This document shows, in pieces, positions 36,289 through 45,815 of a stretch of 64,000 nt of DNA. The stretch is taken from assembly GCF_004770745.1 (NCBI RefSeq), contig NZ_RQGD01000046.1, forward strand, positions 124,001-188,000. Reading direction: 5' to 3'. The DNA comes from Leptospira ognonensis (GTDB taxonomy: Bacteria > Spirochaetota > Leptospiria > Leptospirales > Leptospiraceae). Made by a program: the position numbers and the translations under genes. Every line of letters begins with the position of its first letter. The stretch's first letter is position 1. The notes below the pieces were generated by a model, which saw only the letters and a list, made by a program, of their open reading frames with translations, was not told the origin of the DNA and made no database searches.

Positions 36289-38004
36289 ATGAACCATCAT
36301 ATTTCTGAACATCCGTCCTTAAAATCTTATGATATTTCACACTATAACGGTCTTCGTGGAAAGAATTTTTACGATTTAGACCAAGCCCTAAAGAGAATGG
36401 TTTTTCGGTATACAGAAAATTTTAGTGAGGACCATAAGAAGGCCTTGCTAGCCCATCTATCTGGTTATGGAGAAATCGTCGGGGGAATCCTAGATGAACT
36501 AACAGAAAAATCACATAAAGATGGAAAATATGGTGAGGTCGTTAAATACGATCGAACGGGAGAACGAATTGATAAAATTCAATATTCTATCGAACAGACC
36601 GAGTCACGGAGGATTTCCTATGAGTATGGTGTTGTCAATCTTGACTTTCACAAAGATTGGAATTTTGATTTTCCAAATATCCATCGTTATGCGTTGACTT
36701 ATTTAATGAATCTAAATGGCGAGGGCGGAGTTGCTTGTCCTCTGGCCATGACAGATGGTATGATTCTCGCCTTAAAAAAAATAGGAACGGAAAAGCAGAA
36801 AGAAAAATATTTACCTCTTGTAGCCGGGCAAGGAAGTGCTTCCCACTTTATGGCAGGCCAATATGTAACAGAAAGGGTAGGTGGGAGCAATGTATCCGCT
36901 AACAGAACGATTGCTAAAAAATTAGATAATGGAAAATGGTCACTGACAGGTGAAAAATGGTTTTGTTCGAATCCAGGCGATCTTTGGGTAACTACGGCAA
37001 AACTAGAAGGTACCAATACCATCGGAATGTTTCTTGTCCCGCGAATCAAAGAAAATGGAAAGTTAAATGGACATCACATTCTGAGAAAAAAAGATATCAT
37101 TGGATCAAGAGGCAAGCTGACGGTAGAAATTATTTATGACGATGTTGAGGCGGAGGAATTTGGAAGGCCTGGACATGGAATTGTAAATCTGATTAAGTAC
37201 ATCATCAAAGTTTCCAGAATTCATGTTGGACTTGGTGCCTGCGGGAATGCTAGGCGAGCTGTCATGGAAGCACTCGAATATGGGAAATGGAGAACAGCCT
37301 ATGGAAAACATGTAAACCAGTTTTCAATATTCGCACGAACTCTAGCAGAAATGCAAATTTTGCAAACAGCTATGACCTTTGTCAATTTCCGGTCTGTAAA
37401 TTTGAGTGAGTCTGATCATGCGGTTAGCGAAATTTTGATCCCATTATTAAAGTATAAATCTTCTTCACAGGCGAGTATGATTACCCAGAGAGCCATACTT
37501 TGTTTAGGCGGCAATGGTATCATCGGTGATTTCTCTCCCCTTCCTAGATTGCATAATGATTCAATTATAAATGAAACTTGGGAGGGTACACATTTAATCA
37601 TTACAGATCATTGTTTGCATGCCTTACAGAAGAAAAAAGTTTTTGCCGCATACCAAGAATTAGTTGAAAAATTGACAGCCAGTGCAGTCACTCATTCTCA
37701 ACTTGATTATGCAAACCAAATCCTGAAAAAAAAATTCACAGAATTACAGAATATTTTAGGAAATAAATCTAAAGAATGGCGTGAAATGAATCGGGTTTAT
37801 ATCGCTGATATCGCTTATGGAGTCTTAGCATTGTCGGAACTTATCGAACAAAGTCATTATGACCTGAAGCAAGATAGTGAAACAATCTATAGTATTTTCG
37901 CCAATGGGTATGCGGAATTATTTGACAATGGAATCGATGCACCTAGAAGGGAAGAAGGCGTGTTTATGGATGAATCTTCTTTAAAATCGATCATCAATTT
38001 CTAA
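36289..38004 (+). CDS. Acyl-CoA dehydrogenase family protein
   Basis: About 571 residues from ATG 36289 (GGAAG just upstream; an in-frame TTG at 36250 lies inside the divergent gene and is unlikely). FAD-domain signatures are present: FMAGQYVTERVGGSNVSANR, WSLTGEKWFCSNPGDLWVT and CLGGNGIIGDFSPLPRLHND. The Glu in NETWEGTHLI fits the AidB/long-chain acyl-CoA dehydrogenase type. The C-terminal helical extension is typical of this larger class. It oxidises acyl-CoA to enoyl-CoA and passes electrons to ETF. Confidence 0.9.
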   Translation: MNHHISEHPSLKSYDISHYNGLRGKNFYDLDQALKRMVFRYTENFSEDHKKALLAHLSGYGEIVGGILDELTEKSHKDGKYGEVVKYDRTGERIDKIQYSIEQTESRRISYEYGVVNLDFHKDWNFDFPNIHRYALTYLMNLNGEGGVACPLAMTDGMILALKKIGTEKQKEKYLPLVAGQGSASHFMAGQYVTERVGGSNVSANRTIAKKLDNGKWSLTGEKWFCSNPGDLWVTTAKLEGTNTIGMFLVPRIKENGKLNGHHILRKKDIIGSRGKLTVEIIYDDVEAEEFGRPGHGIVNLIKYIIKVSRIHVGLGACGNARRAVMEALEYGKWRTAYGKHVNQFSIFARTLAEMQILQTAMTFVNFRSVNLSESDHAVSEILIPLLKYKSSSQASMITQRAILCLGGNGIIGDFSPLPRLHNDSIINETWEGTHLIITDHCLHALQKKKVFAAYQELVEKLTASAVTHSQLDYANQILKKKFTELQNILGNKSKEWREMNRVYIADIAYGVLALSELIEQSHYDLKQDSETIYSIFANGYAELFDNGIDAPRREEGVFMDESSLKSIINF

Positions 38005-38912
38005 TGGCGAATATACTTTTACTTTGTATTTGTTTTGTTTTGGGTATCTTGTTTCGAAAATCGAAAAGATTTCCAGAGAACACATCCCAAGTATTAAATT
38101 CATTTATTCTACACGTTTCGCTGCCGGCCCTTGTCCTCCATCATATCCATGAGATTCAATTTTCAAAAGAAACTCTTTTGCCAGCGTTGATGCCCTGGAT
38201 GATTTTTACCGTTGCAGGCATCTTCTTATATGCCTTGTTTCGATTTAAGAAGTTGGAACGTAAAACCGCGATCTGTTTGCTCTTAACTGCTGGTTTGGGT
38301 AATACGTCTTTCGTAGGTATACCTTTGTTAGAGACCTTTCTTGGCAAAGAATCGATCGGATACGCCATCATCTCGGATCAGCTTGGTACTTTTCTTGTTT
38401 TGAGTTTTCCAGGTTTGATTTTTGCAACAGTCGCAGATGGTAAGGAGTGGCAGATTAAGACTTTGTTCCAAAGAGTATTTACCTTTGCACCAGTTTTTGC
38501 CCTTTTGCTTGCGGTGTTATCACGCCCTTTTTCCTATCCTACATGGTTTATTGTCGTATTGCAGAGATTAGGAGATACTCTATCTCCCTTGGCACTTGTT
38601 TCTGTTGGATTTCTATTAAATTTACGAACTATGAAAGGTCACAGATTGCATTTGGTGCTCGGACTTGGACTAAAGCTTATCGTTTTACCCGTGATAACAA
38701 TCTTAGTTTACAGAAATTTTAATACAGAAAGATTGATGTATGAGACAATTGTTTTGGAATCTGCCATGGCACCCATGGTAACTTCGACAATCATCGCGAT
38801 AGATCGAAATATTGTTCCTCATCTCGCAGGTCTAATGTTGGGTATAGGAATACCTTTATCCTTTATCACTACTTACTTTTTTCTTAATTTAATGAAAGCT
38901 GGCATTTTATGA
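38004..38912 (+). CDS. AEC-family (auxin efflux carrier-like) transporter
   Basis: The 302-residue membrane protein has about ten helices with the AEC two-fold arrangement: LNSFILHVSLPALVLHHIHE with the crossover Pro in the first half, and LESAMAPMVTSTIIAI in the second. AEC transporters export organic anions such as malate. The first base overlaps the stop of the acyl-CoA dehydrogenase, and the next gene overlaps by 4 bases. Confidence 0.88.
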   Translation: MANILLLCICFVLGILFRKSKRFPENTSQVLNSFILHVSLPALVLHHIHEIQFSKETLLPALMPWMIFTVAGIFLYALFRFKKLERKTAICLLLTAGLGNTSFVGIPLLETFLGKESIGYAIISDQLGTFLVLSFPGLIFATVADGKEWQIKTLFQRVFTFAPVFALLLAVLSRPFSYPTWFIVVLQRLGDTLSPLALVSVGFLLNLRTMKGHRLHLVLGLGLKLIVLPVITILVYRNFNTERLMYETIVLESAMAPMVTSTIIAIDRNIVPHLAGLMLGIGIPLSFITTYFFLNLMKAGIL

Positions 38913-39814
38913 ATTTAAAATTTGTAATCCTTCTTATTATCGCTATGATTTCCTGGGGGATTTCATGGCCCATTGCAAAGCAGATTTCAAATTTGGTCCC
39001 CATTCATGTTTTAGTATTTTGGCGGTTTCTTCTAACTTTTCTATCCGTTATTCCTTTGATTGTATTTTTAAAAATCCCTTTTCGCTTAAAATCGGGAAAG
39101 GAATATCTAGACGTATTTGTTGGAGGAATGATTTACACGATCTATAATCAGTTCTTTTTTCTAGGACTTTCTCATGGTTTACCTGGAGCTGGCGGTGTCT
39201 TAGTTACGACACTAAATCCGATTGTTACTTTTTTTGTAGTCGCACTCATTTTTAGAAAGGGAATTAGCAAACGTCAAATGTTAGGTCTCTTTTTCGGATT
39301 GATAGGAGGCATGATTATCCTTAAAATTTGGGAACAAAGTATGGACTCACTAATCCAGTCTGGAAATGTTTATTTCTTGTTATGCGCCTTTACATGGGCA
39401 ACTTTATCACTAAATAGCCAGAGATCAGGAAAAAACATGTCTCCCATCGCCTACAGTTTGTATGTTTACGGATTTGGATCCGTTATAGAACTCCTATTTT
39501 CATTTGGCAATCCGAAGTTGATGGATGTTTGGAATTTGGGAGGATCTTTTTGGTGGAGCGTATTTTATCTTTCTGTAATTTCTACTACTTTTGGAACTAC
39601 AGTATATTTTTATGCTGCGACGAAATTAGGTTCTGATATCGCAAGCTCATTCATTTTCATTGTCCCACTCTCTGCTTACATTTCTAGTATTTTTATGTTA
39701 GATGAAGAACTTCAAATTCCAGTCCTTGTCGGTGGTGGTTTTGCTGTGATCGCAGTTTATTTAATCAATTCTGGCAAACGCCATTTAAAAATTGATATAC
39801 CACCAGAGACTTAA
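38909..39814 (+). CDS. EamA/DMT-superfamily transporter
   Basis: This 301-residue protein has ten membrane helices in two EamA repeats (ISWGISWPIAKQISNLVPIH; GGVLVTTLNPIVTFFVVALI; GSDIASSFIFIVPLSAYISS). It is a drug/metabolite exporter-like protein of unknown substrate. It overlaps the AEC gene by 4 bases, so the two transporters are translated together. The stop overlaps (TTAA) that of the convergent GpsA-PlsB fusion. Confidence 0.9.
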   Translation: MNLKFVILLIIAMISWGISWPIAKQISNLVPIHVLVFWRFLLTFLSVIPLIVFLKIPFRLKSGKEYLDVFVGGMIYTIYNQFFFLGLSHGLPGAGGVLVTTLNPIVTFFVVALIFRKGISKRQMLGLFFGLIGGMIILKIWEQSMDSLIQSGNVYFLLCAFTWATLSLNSQRSGKNMSPIAYSLYVYGFGSVIELLFSFGNPKLMDVWNLGGSFWWSVFYLSVISTTFGTTVYFYAATKLGSDIASSFIFIVPLSAYISSIFMLDEELQIPVLVGGGFAVIAVYLINSGKRHLKIDIPPET

Positions 39815-42231
39815 TATTTTTTATCCTCATCTTCAGGAATCATAGATCCATAATAATTGATCAGTGATTCCACTTTAGAATGTAAAGTGCGATTGGATTC
39901 TTCTATAAGCTTTCGTTTTTCTAAGATTTTTTTACCTTTCGTCCAAATCTCTTCTGGATCTTTCGTTAAGTAATTTCCATTATGACGAGAAATAAAATCC
40001 TCTATCAACATGATTGCTTGCGAGACTTCGATATGATGCTCATTCTCCATGAGTATTCTTGCAAGGATTTGGTTTGGTAGTAATTTATGAAATTGTTTCC
40101 AACCTTTAGAGATCCGATAGGACAATTCGAGAGTCGGATCCTCGTTATGTGCATACTCGGAAATGGGAATCGGATCACAAAACTCAACATATACGTTTGA
40201 TCTTTTAGATAAAAAGGCAGCCATACTCAGCTCATCAGGTATATCACAGAATTGATTGTCTTCTGGCACTGTTTCATACGATACGGAAATAGGAACGATT
40301 ACGATCTCAGTTCCAGAACTTCGATACGCATTTACAGCTGTTGTCAGTAGGCCTGTTTTTACGGGCACATTTGCGCCTGTCCTCGACCTTGTCCCCTCTG
40401 GATAAACTAAGGAAGGGATTCCTTGCTCTAACATAACCTGGGAATAAAGAGTCAGGCATTCCAAATAAAGGCTATTACGAGTTCTATCTCTGTCAACAGC
40501 ATACGCCCCTAATGATTTCAACATCCATTCCCAAAAGGGATTTGACATCAGGTTAATACCCGCCGCATAACGAGGTACAGGTAATCCTAGATGGAAGATT
40601 GAATATGCAACCTCCACGGAATCTAGATGAGATCTATGTGTGGGAGCATAAAGAATATTATACTTAGAAGCGAGAGCTTTGACATCTTCCGTTTTTCCGC
40701 CGATATGTGGAATCATCGATCCTTTTAAGAATCCACCTGAAAATAATCGAATAGGTGCGATGAAACGAAGAAGAGATTCTCGCACAGTGGGACTATAATT
40801 ATCGGCTATTTCACGAACGTAAAATCGGATCAGTTCCTTAATGTAAGTTGTATCTTCGTCTTTTGAAGCATTATGAAATTTTTGCCAAATTTCTATTTCG
40901 CCGCTAAATTTTGAAATATCAAGGGATTGGTTTTTTCTTTTAGCTTTCGTTAAACGTTTGCTAGTAGATTCGATAATGGCAGTCGATTGCTTTTTGATTC
41001 GAGATATGCTGCCTTGCGCGTTATTAATATGTTTTAGGATTCTATCCTCGAGTAAAGAAATGAAATCGATTCCAGAAGTTAGAGTGAGTCCCTGCTTTTT
41101 AGGTACTACTAACGGTGTCGCATGTATTGATGGTTTTCCACCTTGTATGTATTGGAGCAGAGCGTCTGGAGGTTGCTTACGTGTTAATACATCAAAAAGT
41201 ATGCGATGTAATGTGAACGGCAAACGAATATCATTTGCGAGTTCGATCAGAATACTAAGGGCGTATGTGCCTTCAATATTATCATGCCACTTGTCTGATT
41301 CTCTCTCAATAAATTGTTTTGGGGAAAAGAAAATTTCAAGTTTATCTCGGATGGAAAGTTTTTCCTGTCCGCTTAACAATTCACCTACGATTTTTCGACC
41401 AAAATTTCTGTTTCGACTTTTTTTGCTCGTCGCAGTAGCTAAAAAGTCAGCCAAACCAGACCTTCCCATTACGGTATCTGGTCTGGCACCATACTTCATG
41501 GCTAAGTCCCTCGCTTCTTGAAAGCCTACTGAAAGTAGTTCTCCGAGCAGATTGGATCCATAATGAGGCATTAGAGAGACAATTCCGGAGGCAATGGCCA
41601 TTGGGTTTTTGGCAACACCTATGATTTCCATGCCGTTTATATCATCTGTTGTGGAAGTATGAATGTTTTTAGAATAAAAAACTTCTGCAATGTACTCAGA
41701 TGTTTTCTTATTCGAAGAGCCAACATTAAAGAAAGAAAGCTTGCCTTCCATAATCTCCGCTATCATGGATGGTCCATTAACAACCGCTATCGTCGAAGTT
41801 TTTAGTTTTTTCTCTTGTAACAAATATTCTAAATATTGGCTATAAGTTGTGAAGCCGTATTTTTTCCTATATTTCGCTTCCAGAACTCCCTTTGTAAATA
41901 TGGAAAATACAAAATCATTTCTAAGGTCGATTGTATCGAGAAGAGAATGGATGTTATCTATGAATGATCTTGATGGAACTGCTACATGAAATGTCCAATC
42001 GTCTCTTCCAAATATATCTAGACTAGAAACGATTTCAATATGATCAGGAATTTCAAGAGAAATTCCCATAATCTCTGTTTGCCTGCGTCTCTTTAAAGAT
42101 TCTACTAATTCCTTATCGGGAATCCATAAGACAACATCATCGTATTTTTGTGCGACAAGTGTGGCTATAATGAGCCCCATTGGTCCACTTCCTAATACGG
42201 CTTGTTTTAAGTCGTTGTAGGCAATTGGCAT
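39811..42231 (-). CDS. Fusion of glycerol-3-phosphate dehydrogenase (GpsA-like) and PlsB-type acyltransferase
   Basis: The 806-residue protein joins two consecutive enzymes of phospholipid synthesis. Residues 1-340 resemble GpsA: NAD loop AVLGSGPMGL, VNGPSMIAEIMEGK, catalytic Lys in GVAKNPMAIASGI, and GRSGLADFLATATSKKSRNR. After a charged linker (about 390-480), residues about 500-760 resemble GPAT/PlsB: HX4D in APTHRSHLDSVEVAYS (about 532), RYAAGINLMSNPFWEW, and YPEGTRSRTG (about 610). This should turn DHAP into glycerol-3-phosphate and then lysophosphatidate. All key motifs of both halves are present. Substrate channelling is inferred. The nearest alternative is a 1-acyl-G3P acyltransferase role for the C-terminal half. 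Confidence 0.85.
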   Translation of the reverse strand: MPIAYNDLKQAVLGSGPMGLIIATLVAQKYDDVVLWIPDKELVESLKRRRQTEIMGISLEIPDHIEIVSSLDIFGRDDWTFHVAVPSRSFIDNIHSLLDTIDLRNDFVFSIFTKGVLEAKYRKKYGFTTYSQYLEYLLQEKKLKTSTIAVVNGPSMIAEIMEGKLSFFNVGSSNKKTSEYIAEVFYSKNIHTSTTDDINGMEIIGVAKNPMAIASGIVSLMPHYGSNLLGELLSVGFQEARDLAMKYGARPDTVMGRSGLADFLATATSKKSRNRNFGRKIVGELLSGQEKLSIRDKLEIFFSPKQFIERESDKWHDNIEGTYALSILIELANDIRLPFTLHRILFDVLTRKQPPDALLQYIQGGKPSIHATPLVVPKKQGLTLTSGIDFISLLEDRILKHINNAQGSISRIKKQSTAIIESTSKRLTKAKRKNQSLDISKFSGEIEIWQKFHNASKDEDTTYIKELIRFYVREIADNYSPTVRESLLRFIAPIRLFSGGFLKGSMIPHIGGKTEDVKALASKYNILYAPTHRSHLDSVEVAYSIFHLGLPVPRYAAGINLMSNPFWEWMLKSLGAYAVDRDRTRNSLYLECLTLYSQVMLEQGIPSLVYPEGTRSRTGANVPVKTGLLTTAVNAYRSSGTEIVIVPISVSYETVPEDNQFCDIPDELSMAAFLSKRSNVYVEFCDPIPISEYAHNEDPTLELSYRISKGWKQFHKLLPNQILARILMENEHHIEVSQAIMLIEDFISRHNGNYLTKDPEEIWTKGKKILEKRKLIEESNRTLHSKVESLINYYGSMIPEDEDKKY

Positions 42232-42242
42232 TTTAGATTGCG

Positions 42243-42452
42243 TTATTTTTCTTCGGATTTTCCAAAGAATCGAATGGCGATCTCAGGAAAATAGGCACCG
42301 ACAAGTATGAGAGTAAGACCGATTAGGTTCGGAACAGAAAAAAATCGGAAAGGAGTGGCTCCTCTGTCCAGGCCTACATTGATGACGCAAATAAACCAAC
42401 CGCCTAAAATGAGTCCAAATCCACTGATATGAAAAAAAGCTTTTTTAATCAC
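42243..42452 (-). CDS. Small two-helix membrane protein
   Basis: About 69 residues from GTG 42452, which has GGGAG 8 bases upstream; a TTG at 42521 would add 23 residues without a ribosome site. Two membrane helices (FFHISGFGLILGGWFICVI; SVPNLIGLTLILVGAYFP) and a charged C-terminal tail are seen. I do not recognise the family. It lies 11 bases upstream of the GpsA-PlsB fusion on the same strand and may be co-transcribed with it. Confidence 0.6.
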   Translation of the reverse strand: MIKKAFFHISGFGLILGGWFICVINVGLDRGATPFRFFSVPNLIGLTLILVGAYFPEIAIRFFGKSEEK

Positions 42453-42540
42453 CGTAAAATCTCCCGTATTTGCTGTTTTTGTTGAAACAGTTGAAGTTAG
42501 TAAATAAGATACCAGTACCAAAGGAAAACGTCAAGCGACA

Positions 42541-43920
42541 ATGAAACGATTCCATACTCTTATTTGTATCCTTCTTATTCTTCCTGCCTGCTTTAATCTT
42601 TACGCAAAGTGGTTTAATCTTACGCACATTCAAGAGATTAACCTAGCGATTGCCCTTCTCGCCGCTTATTTATGGATATCCGAACTCATTCCTTTGTATG
42701 TGACTGGATTGTTGATCTTATTTTTGGAATTACTATGGCTCCTGCCCTCTTGGGGATTAGGTGCGCCAAAACCCACCATTTTTCTGTCTTGTTATTTTTC
42801 TGAAACCATATTACTATTCTTAGGTGGTTTTGTAATTTCCCAAGCTATTTCCCATTATAATTTAGATCAGTCCCTTGCAAGATTTGTAATCAAGCAGACC
42901 AGGGGCTCCTCAATTCTTATGATTCTCGGACTCGGTATGGCAACGGGATTTCTATCCTGCTGGATGAACAATACCGCTACCGCCGCTATGATGTTAGGTT
43001 TAGTAGCTCCCATGATGAAAAATTTATCCGAGGTTTCGCATCTTCGTAAGTCTATTTTATTTGTAGTTCCATTTTCTGCAAATCTCGGAGGTATAGGTAC
43101 GCCAGTAGGGACACTTCCGAATGTAATTGGCATCGGTTATATGAAGGACAGAGGTATCGACATCGGGTTTTTACCTTGGATGGCTTTTGCGATCCCCGTC
43201 TGTGTGGTTTCAATCCTTGCTCTTTCTTTTTTATTGTATTTCTTTTTTCTTAGGAATCAGACCGAGGAAAGTGGCCTACTGATGGCTCCAGAAAAATCGG
43301 CACTCAAGAGAGGAGATCACCGAAGCAGGATTAGTCTTGCTATCATTCTGGTCACCGTTATTGGTTGGATGACTTCTGATTTACACAAGATTTCCAATGG
43401 GACTGTCGCCTTGTTTCCCGTGATTATGTTTTTTGGATTTAAACTTTTAACTTTAGATGAATTTCGATCTCTTTCTTGGGATGTTTTGATTCTTATGGGT
43501 GGAGGTATCGCGCTTGGAAAAGCACTTGAAGAAACCGGGCTCGCAAAACATATGATCGAATCCTTTTCGTTAGATGGCCAGTCTTCAACATTCCTTTTTG
43601 TATTTTTTAGTGTTATGTCCCTTTCCTTGTCTTGTTTCTTAAGCAATACTTCTGTAGCCAATTTGGTATTACCAATCACTATGGGACTACCCCAGAGTGC
43701 GATCTTTCCTTCGGCACTGGGTGCGACCATTGGAGCCTCACTTGCCATGCCATTTCCTATTTCAACTCCTCCAAATGCGCTTGCCTTTAGCTATGGAGGG
43801 ATACGAAGCATTGAGATGGCAAAAATTGGAAGTCTCATCTCCATTGTATCTCTCTTATTCTTTCTGACGCTCGGAGGAGGTATCTTGTACTTGATGGGAT
43901 GGATTGATTTTTCAGTTTGA
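42541..43920 (+). CDS. SLC13/DASS-family anion transporter
   Basis: The 459-residue protein has about 11-12 membrane helices. The two sodium/carboxylate loops are visible: CWMNNTATAAMMLGLVAPMM in the first half and CFLSNTSVANLVLPITMGLP in the second (the SNT motifs of divalent-anion symporters). It probably imports dicarboxylates, citrate or sulfate; the substrate is not fixed by sequence. It is divergent from the small membrane protein gene. Confidence 0.9.
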   Translation: MKRFHTLICILLILPACFNLYAKWFNLTHIQEINLAIALLAAYLWISELIPLYVTGLLILFLELLWLLPSWGLGAPKPTIFLSCYFSETILLFLGGFVISQAISHYNLDQSLARFVIKQTRGSSILMILGLGMATGFLSCWMNNTATAAMMLGLVAPMMKNLSEVSHLRKSILFVVPFSANLGGIGTPVGTLPNVIGIGYMKDRGIDIGFLPWMAFAIPVCVVSILALSFLLYFFFLRNQTEESGLLMAPEKSALKRGDHRSRISLAIILVTVIGWMTSDLHKISNGTVALFPVIMFFGFKLLTLDEFRSLSWDVLILMGGGIALGKALEETGLAKHMIESFSLDGQSSTFLFVFFSVMSLSLSCFLSNTSVANLVLPITMGLPQSAIFPSALGATIGASLAMPFPISTPPNALAFSYGGIRSIEMAKIGSLISIVSLLFFLTLGGGILYLMGWIDFSV

Positions 43921-43974
43921 GAAGTAAAAAAGACTTTTCCTTACTGGATATCTTATGTAGGATTCTAGCGGGTC

Positions 43975-44541
43975 ATGTACATTAATTCGACACGTATCAT
44001 TTTCCTGACTTTTTTCTTTTTCTCTCATTGTTATAATTACTTAAGTGAAGATGTTCCCATCATTTCACGTCCCGTAATGAATCAGAGAATTGCATTACTG
44101 ACGCTAAAGGTTTCTTCACCTGAATCTGAGCGATCCTTGAACGATATTACAAAATTATATGTTAAATATATAACAGACACGGGATATTTTGGTCGAGTCA
44201 TTACAGATGGCATTCGTAGTTCACATCATATCGATCTTTATACTTCTGAGATCAATGAGTATGAGCATTTTTGGATGTCTTCCATTTCTACCCTCTTCAT
44301 GATCGGTACCTTGGGTCTCTTACCTTCCATTTACTCGCAAGAAAGAATCCTTCACGCAGATTTTTATGTGAATGAGAAATTGGTAGGCAGGGAACGATAC
44401 CGACAAAAACATTCTACCCTTTTCGGAGTACCATTTTTCCTTATCTGGGAGACTGGCATCAAAGAAGCAAAGGTCATCGAATACAATAAAGAGAGAAACA
44501 TGATTAATAATATGATTCAAGATTACAATCGATACTTATAG
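43975..44541 (+). CDS. Predicted lipoprotein of unknown function
   Basis: The 188-residue product has a signal segment with Cys after SH (FLTFFFFSHC), a loose spirochaetal lipobox. The mature part has one further hydrophobic stretch (SISTLFMIGTLGLLPSIYS) like several Leptospira lipoprotein paralogues. The family was not recognised. It is followed 8 bases later by the CAP-domain lipoprotein, so the two are probably an operon. Confidence 0.65.
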   Translation: MYINSTRIIFLTFFFFSHCYNYLSEDVPIISRPVMNQRIALLTLKVSSPESERSLNDITKLYVKYITDTGYFGRVITDGIRSSHHIDLYTSEINEYEHFWMSSISTLFMIGTLGLLPSIYSQERILHADFYVNEKLVGRERYRQKHSTLFGVPFFLIWETGIKEAKVIEYNKERNMINNMIQDYNRYL

Positions 44542-44549
44542 GAAAACGA

Positions 44550-45368
44550 ATGAACAGATTACAAATATTAAACATCCTTTTCATCATAGCCACTATTGCA
44601 AATTGCGCCACGCCGCCACCTAAGACTGAAAAACCTAAAGAAGTAGTTCCAGAATCTAAAAATAAAGTAACGGTAACATCATCGGCAGAAGAAAAAAAGG
44701 AATTAGCCTTCCTTGAATCCATCGTTGACGGAAGAAATATTCCTACCTCGAGTCAGTGGACAGAGGATAAATATTCAGAATTTACTGACCAAACTTTTTC
44801 GACCTATGCGCCTGCAAAAGAGGTGATTGATTTTAAGAATGTTGACTATCCCTTACTCAATGCAGCTTTATATTATGCGACGAGTCGAGAAAGAAGAAAG
44901 CTAGGAATGAAACCATTTCGTTATTCTCCGTTATGCGAACAAGCAGCTTATGCTCATGCCCAGGATATGGTAAATCTGGACTTCTATTCACACACGAGTA
45001 AAGTAAAAGGAAAAGAAACACTTAAAGACCGACTCGATCTAGTCGGTATTCAGAATAGTTTGGCAGGTGAGAATATAATTGCCAGCTTTGGGATTGACTA
45101 TAAGGCTGGGACTCCAGTATACACTCCAGATCAAAACCTAAACAAAAAATTCAGCTACCAAAGAAATGGTCCACCTATCGGAAATCATACTTATATTGGA
45201 CTAGCAGAATCTTTATTGGAGGCCTGGATGAACTCACCTCCTCATCGTAGAAATATTTTGAATCCGGATTTTAGTTATGCTGGCGCAGGTGTTTATCACT
45301 ACCAAGATGCAAAATTTCACAACATTGATAAAGTGAAAGGCGTGTTAGTTTTTTCTTCCAAGCCCTAA
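44550..45368 (+). CDS. CAP (SCP/PR1)-domain lipoprotein
   Basis: This 272-residue protein has a lipoprotein signal (FIIATIANC), a Pro/Lys-rich linker and a CAP domain at about 105-270: YAHAQDMVNLDFYSHTS, GENIIASFG and SPPHRRNILNPDFSYAGAGV. The central His residues and the GEN motif of the family are present. Secreted CAP proteins of bacteria have no agreed function. The last 24 bases overlap the convergent EVE gene. Confidence 0.9.
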   Translation: MNRLQILNILFIIATIANCATPPPKTEKPKEVVPESKNKVTVTSSAEEKKELAFLESIVDGRNIPTSSQWTEDKYSEFTDQTFSTYAPAKEVIDFKNVDYPLLNAALYYATSRERRKLGMKPFRYSPLCEQAAYAHAQDMVNLDFYSHTSKVKGKETLKDRLDLVGIQNSLAGENIIASFGIDYKAGTPVYTPDQNLNKKFSYQRNGPPIGNHTYIGLAESLLEAWMNSPPHRRNILNPDFSYAGAGVYHYQDAKFHNIDKVKGVLVFSSKP

Positions 45369-45812
45369 CTTTTGAACAATTTCGAATTCTTTTTTTGTCA
45401 CGGGTTGGATGGAAAGTCTTGAACCACGCTTAATAACGATCATAGACTCGAGTCCTTCTAGGCTTTTTAGCATGTCAAGGGAAATCAATGTTTCGAATTT
45501 TGTGTGCAGTCTTAGCTTCACCCCATACCATCTCGGGATATCCTTGGGAGCCTTGGGATCGTAATATTTGCTATTTGGATCGAATTGGTGCGGATCTGGA
45601 ATACCAGCTGCAACAATCTCAGCAATGCCGATCACGCCTGGCGGACTTGCATTGCTATGGTAAAAAAGAACGAGATCGGAAGGCTTAACTTCATCACGCA
45701 AATAATTGCGCGCTTGGTAGTTGCGCACACCTTCCCAAAAAGATATTTTTTCCCGTTCTAGATCTTCTATTGAGAAGACATCGGGCTCTGTTTTAAAGAG
45801 CCAATACTTCAT
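45345..45812 (-). CDS. EVE-domain protein
   Basis: The 155-residue protein is a single EVE domain (thymocyte nuclear protein 1-like): KYWLFKTEPDVFSIEDLERE, WEGVRNYQARNYLRDEVK and DLVLFYHSNASPPGVIGIAE. EVE domains are PUA-like and are thought to bind modified nucleic acid bases. It follows ftsH by 3 bases on the same strand. Its physiological role is unknown. Confidence 0.93.
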   Translation of the reverse strand: MKYWLFKTEPDVFSIEDLEREKISFWEGVRNYQARNYLRDEVKPSDLVLFYHSNASPPGVIGIAEIVAAGIPDPHQFDPNSKYYDPKAPKDIPRWYGVKLRLHTKFETLISLDMLKSLEGLESMIVIKRGSRLSIQPVTKKEFEIVQKLGLGRKN

Positions 45813-45815
45813 CTT

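Noticed and set aside
40958..41521. 187-codon frame antisense to the GpsA-PlsB fusion
   Set aside because: It lies wholly inside a gene with strong motifs on the other strand, and its Ser/Cys/Pro-rich product looks like an antisense shadow.
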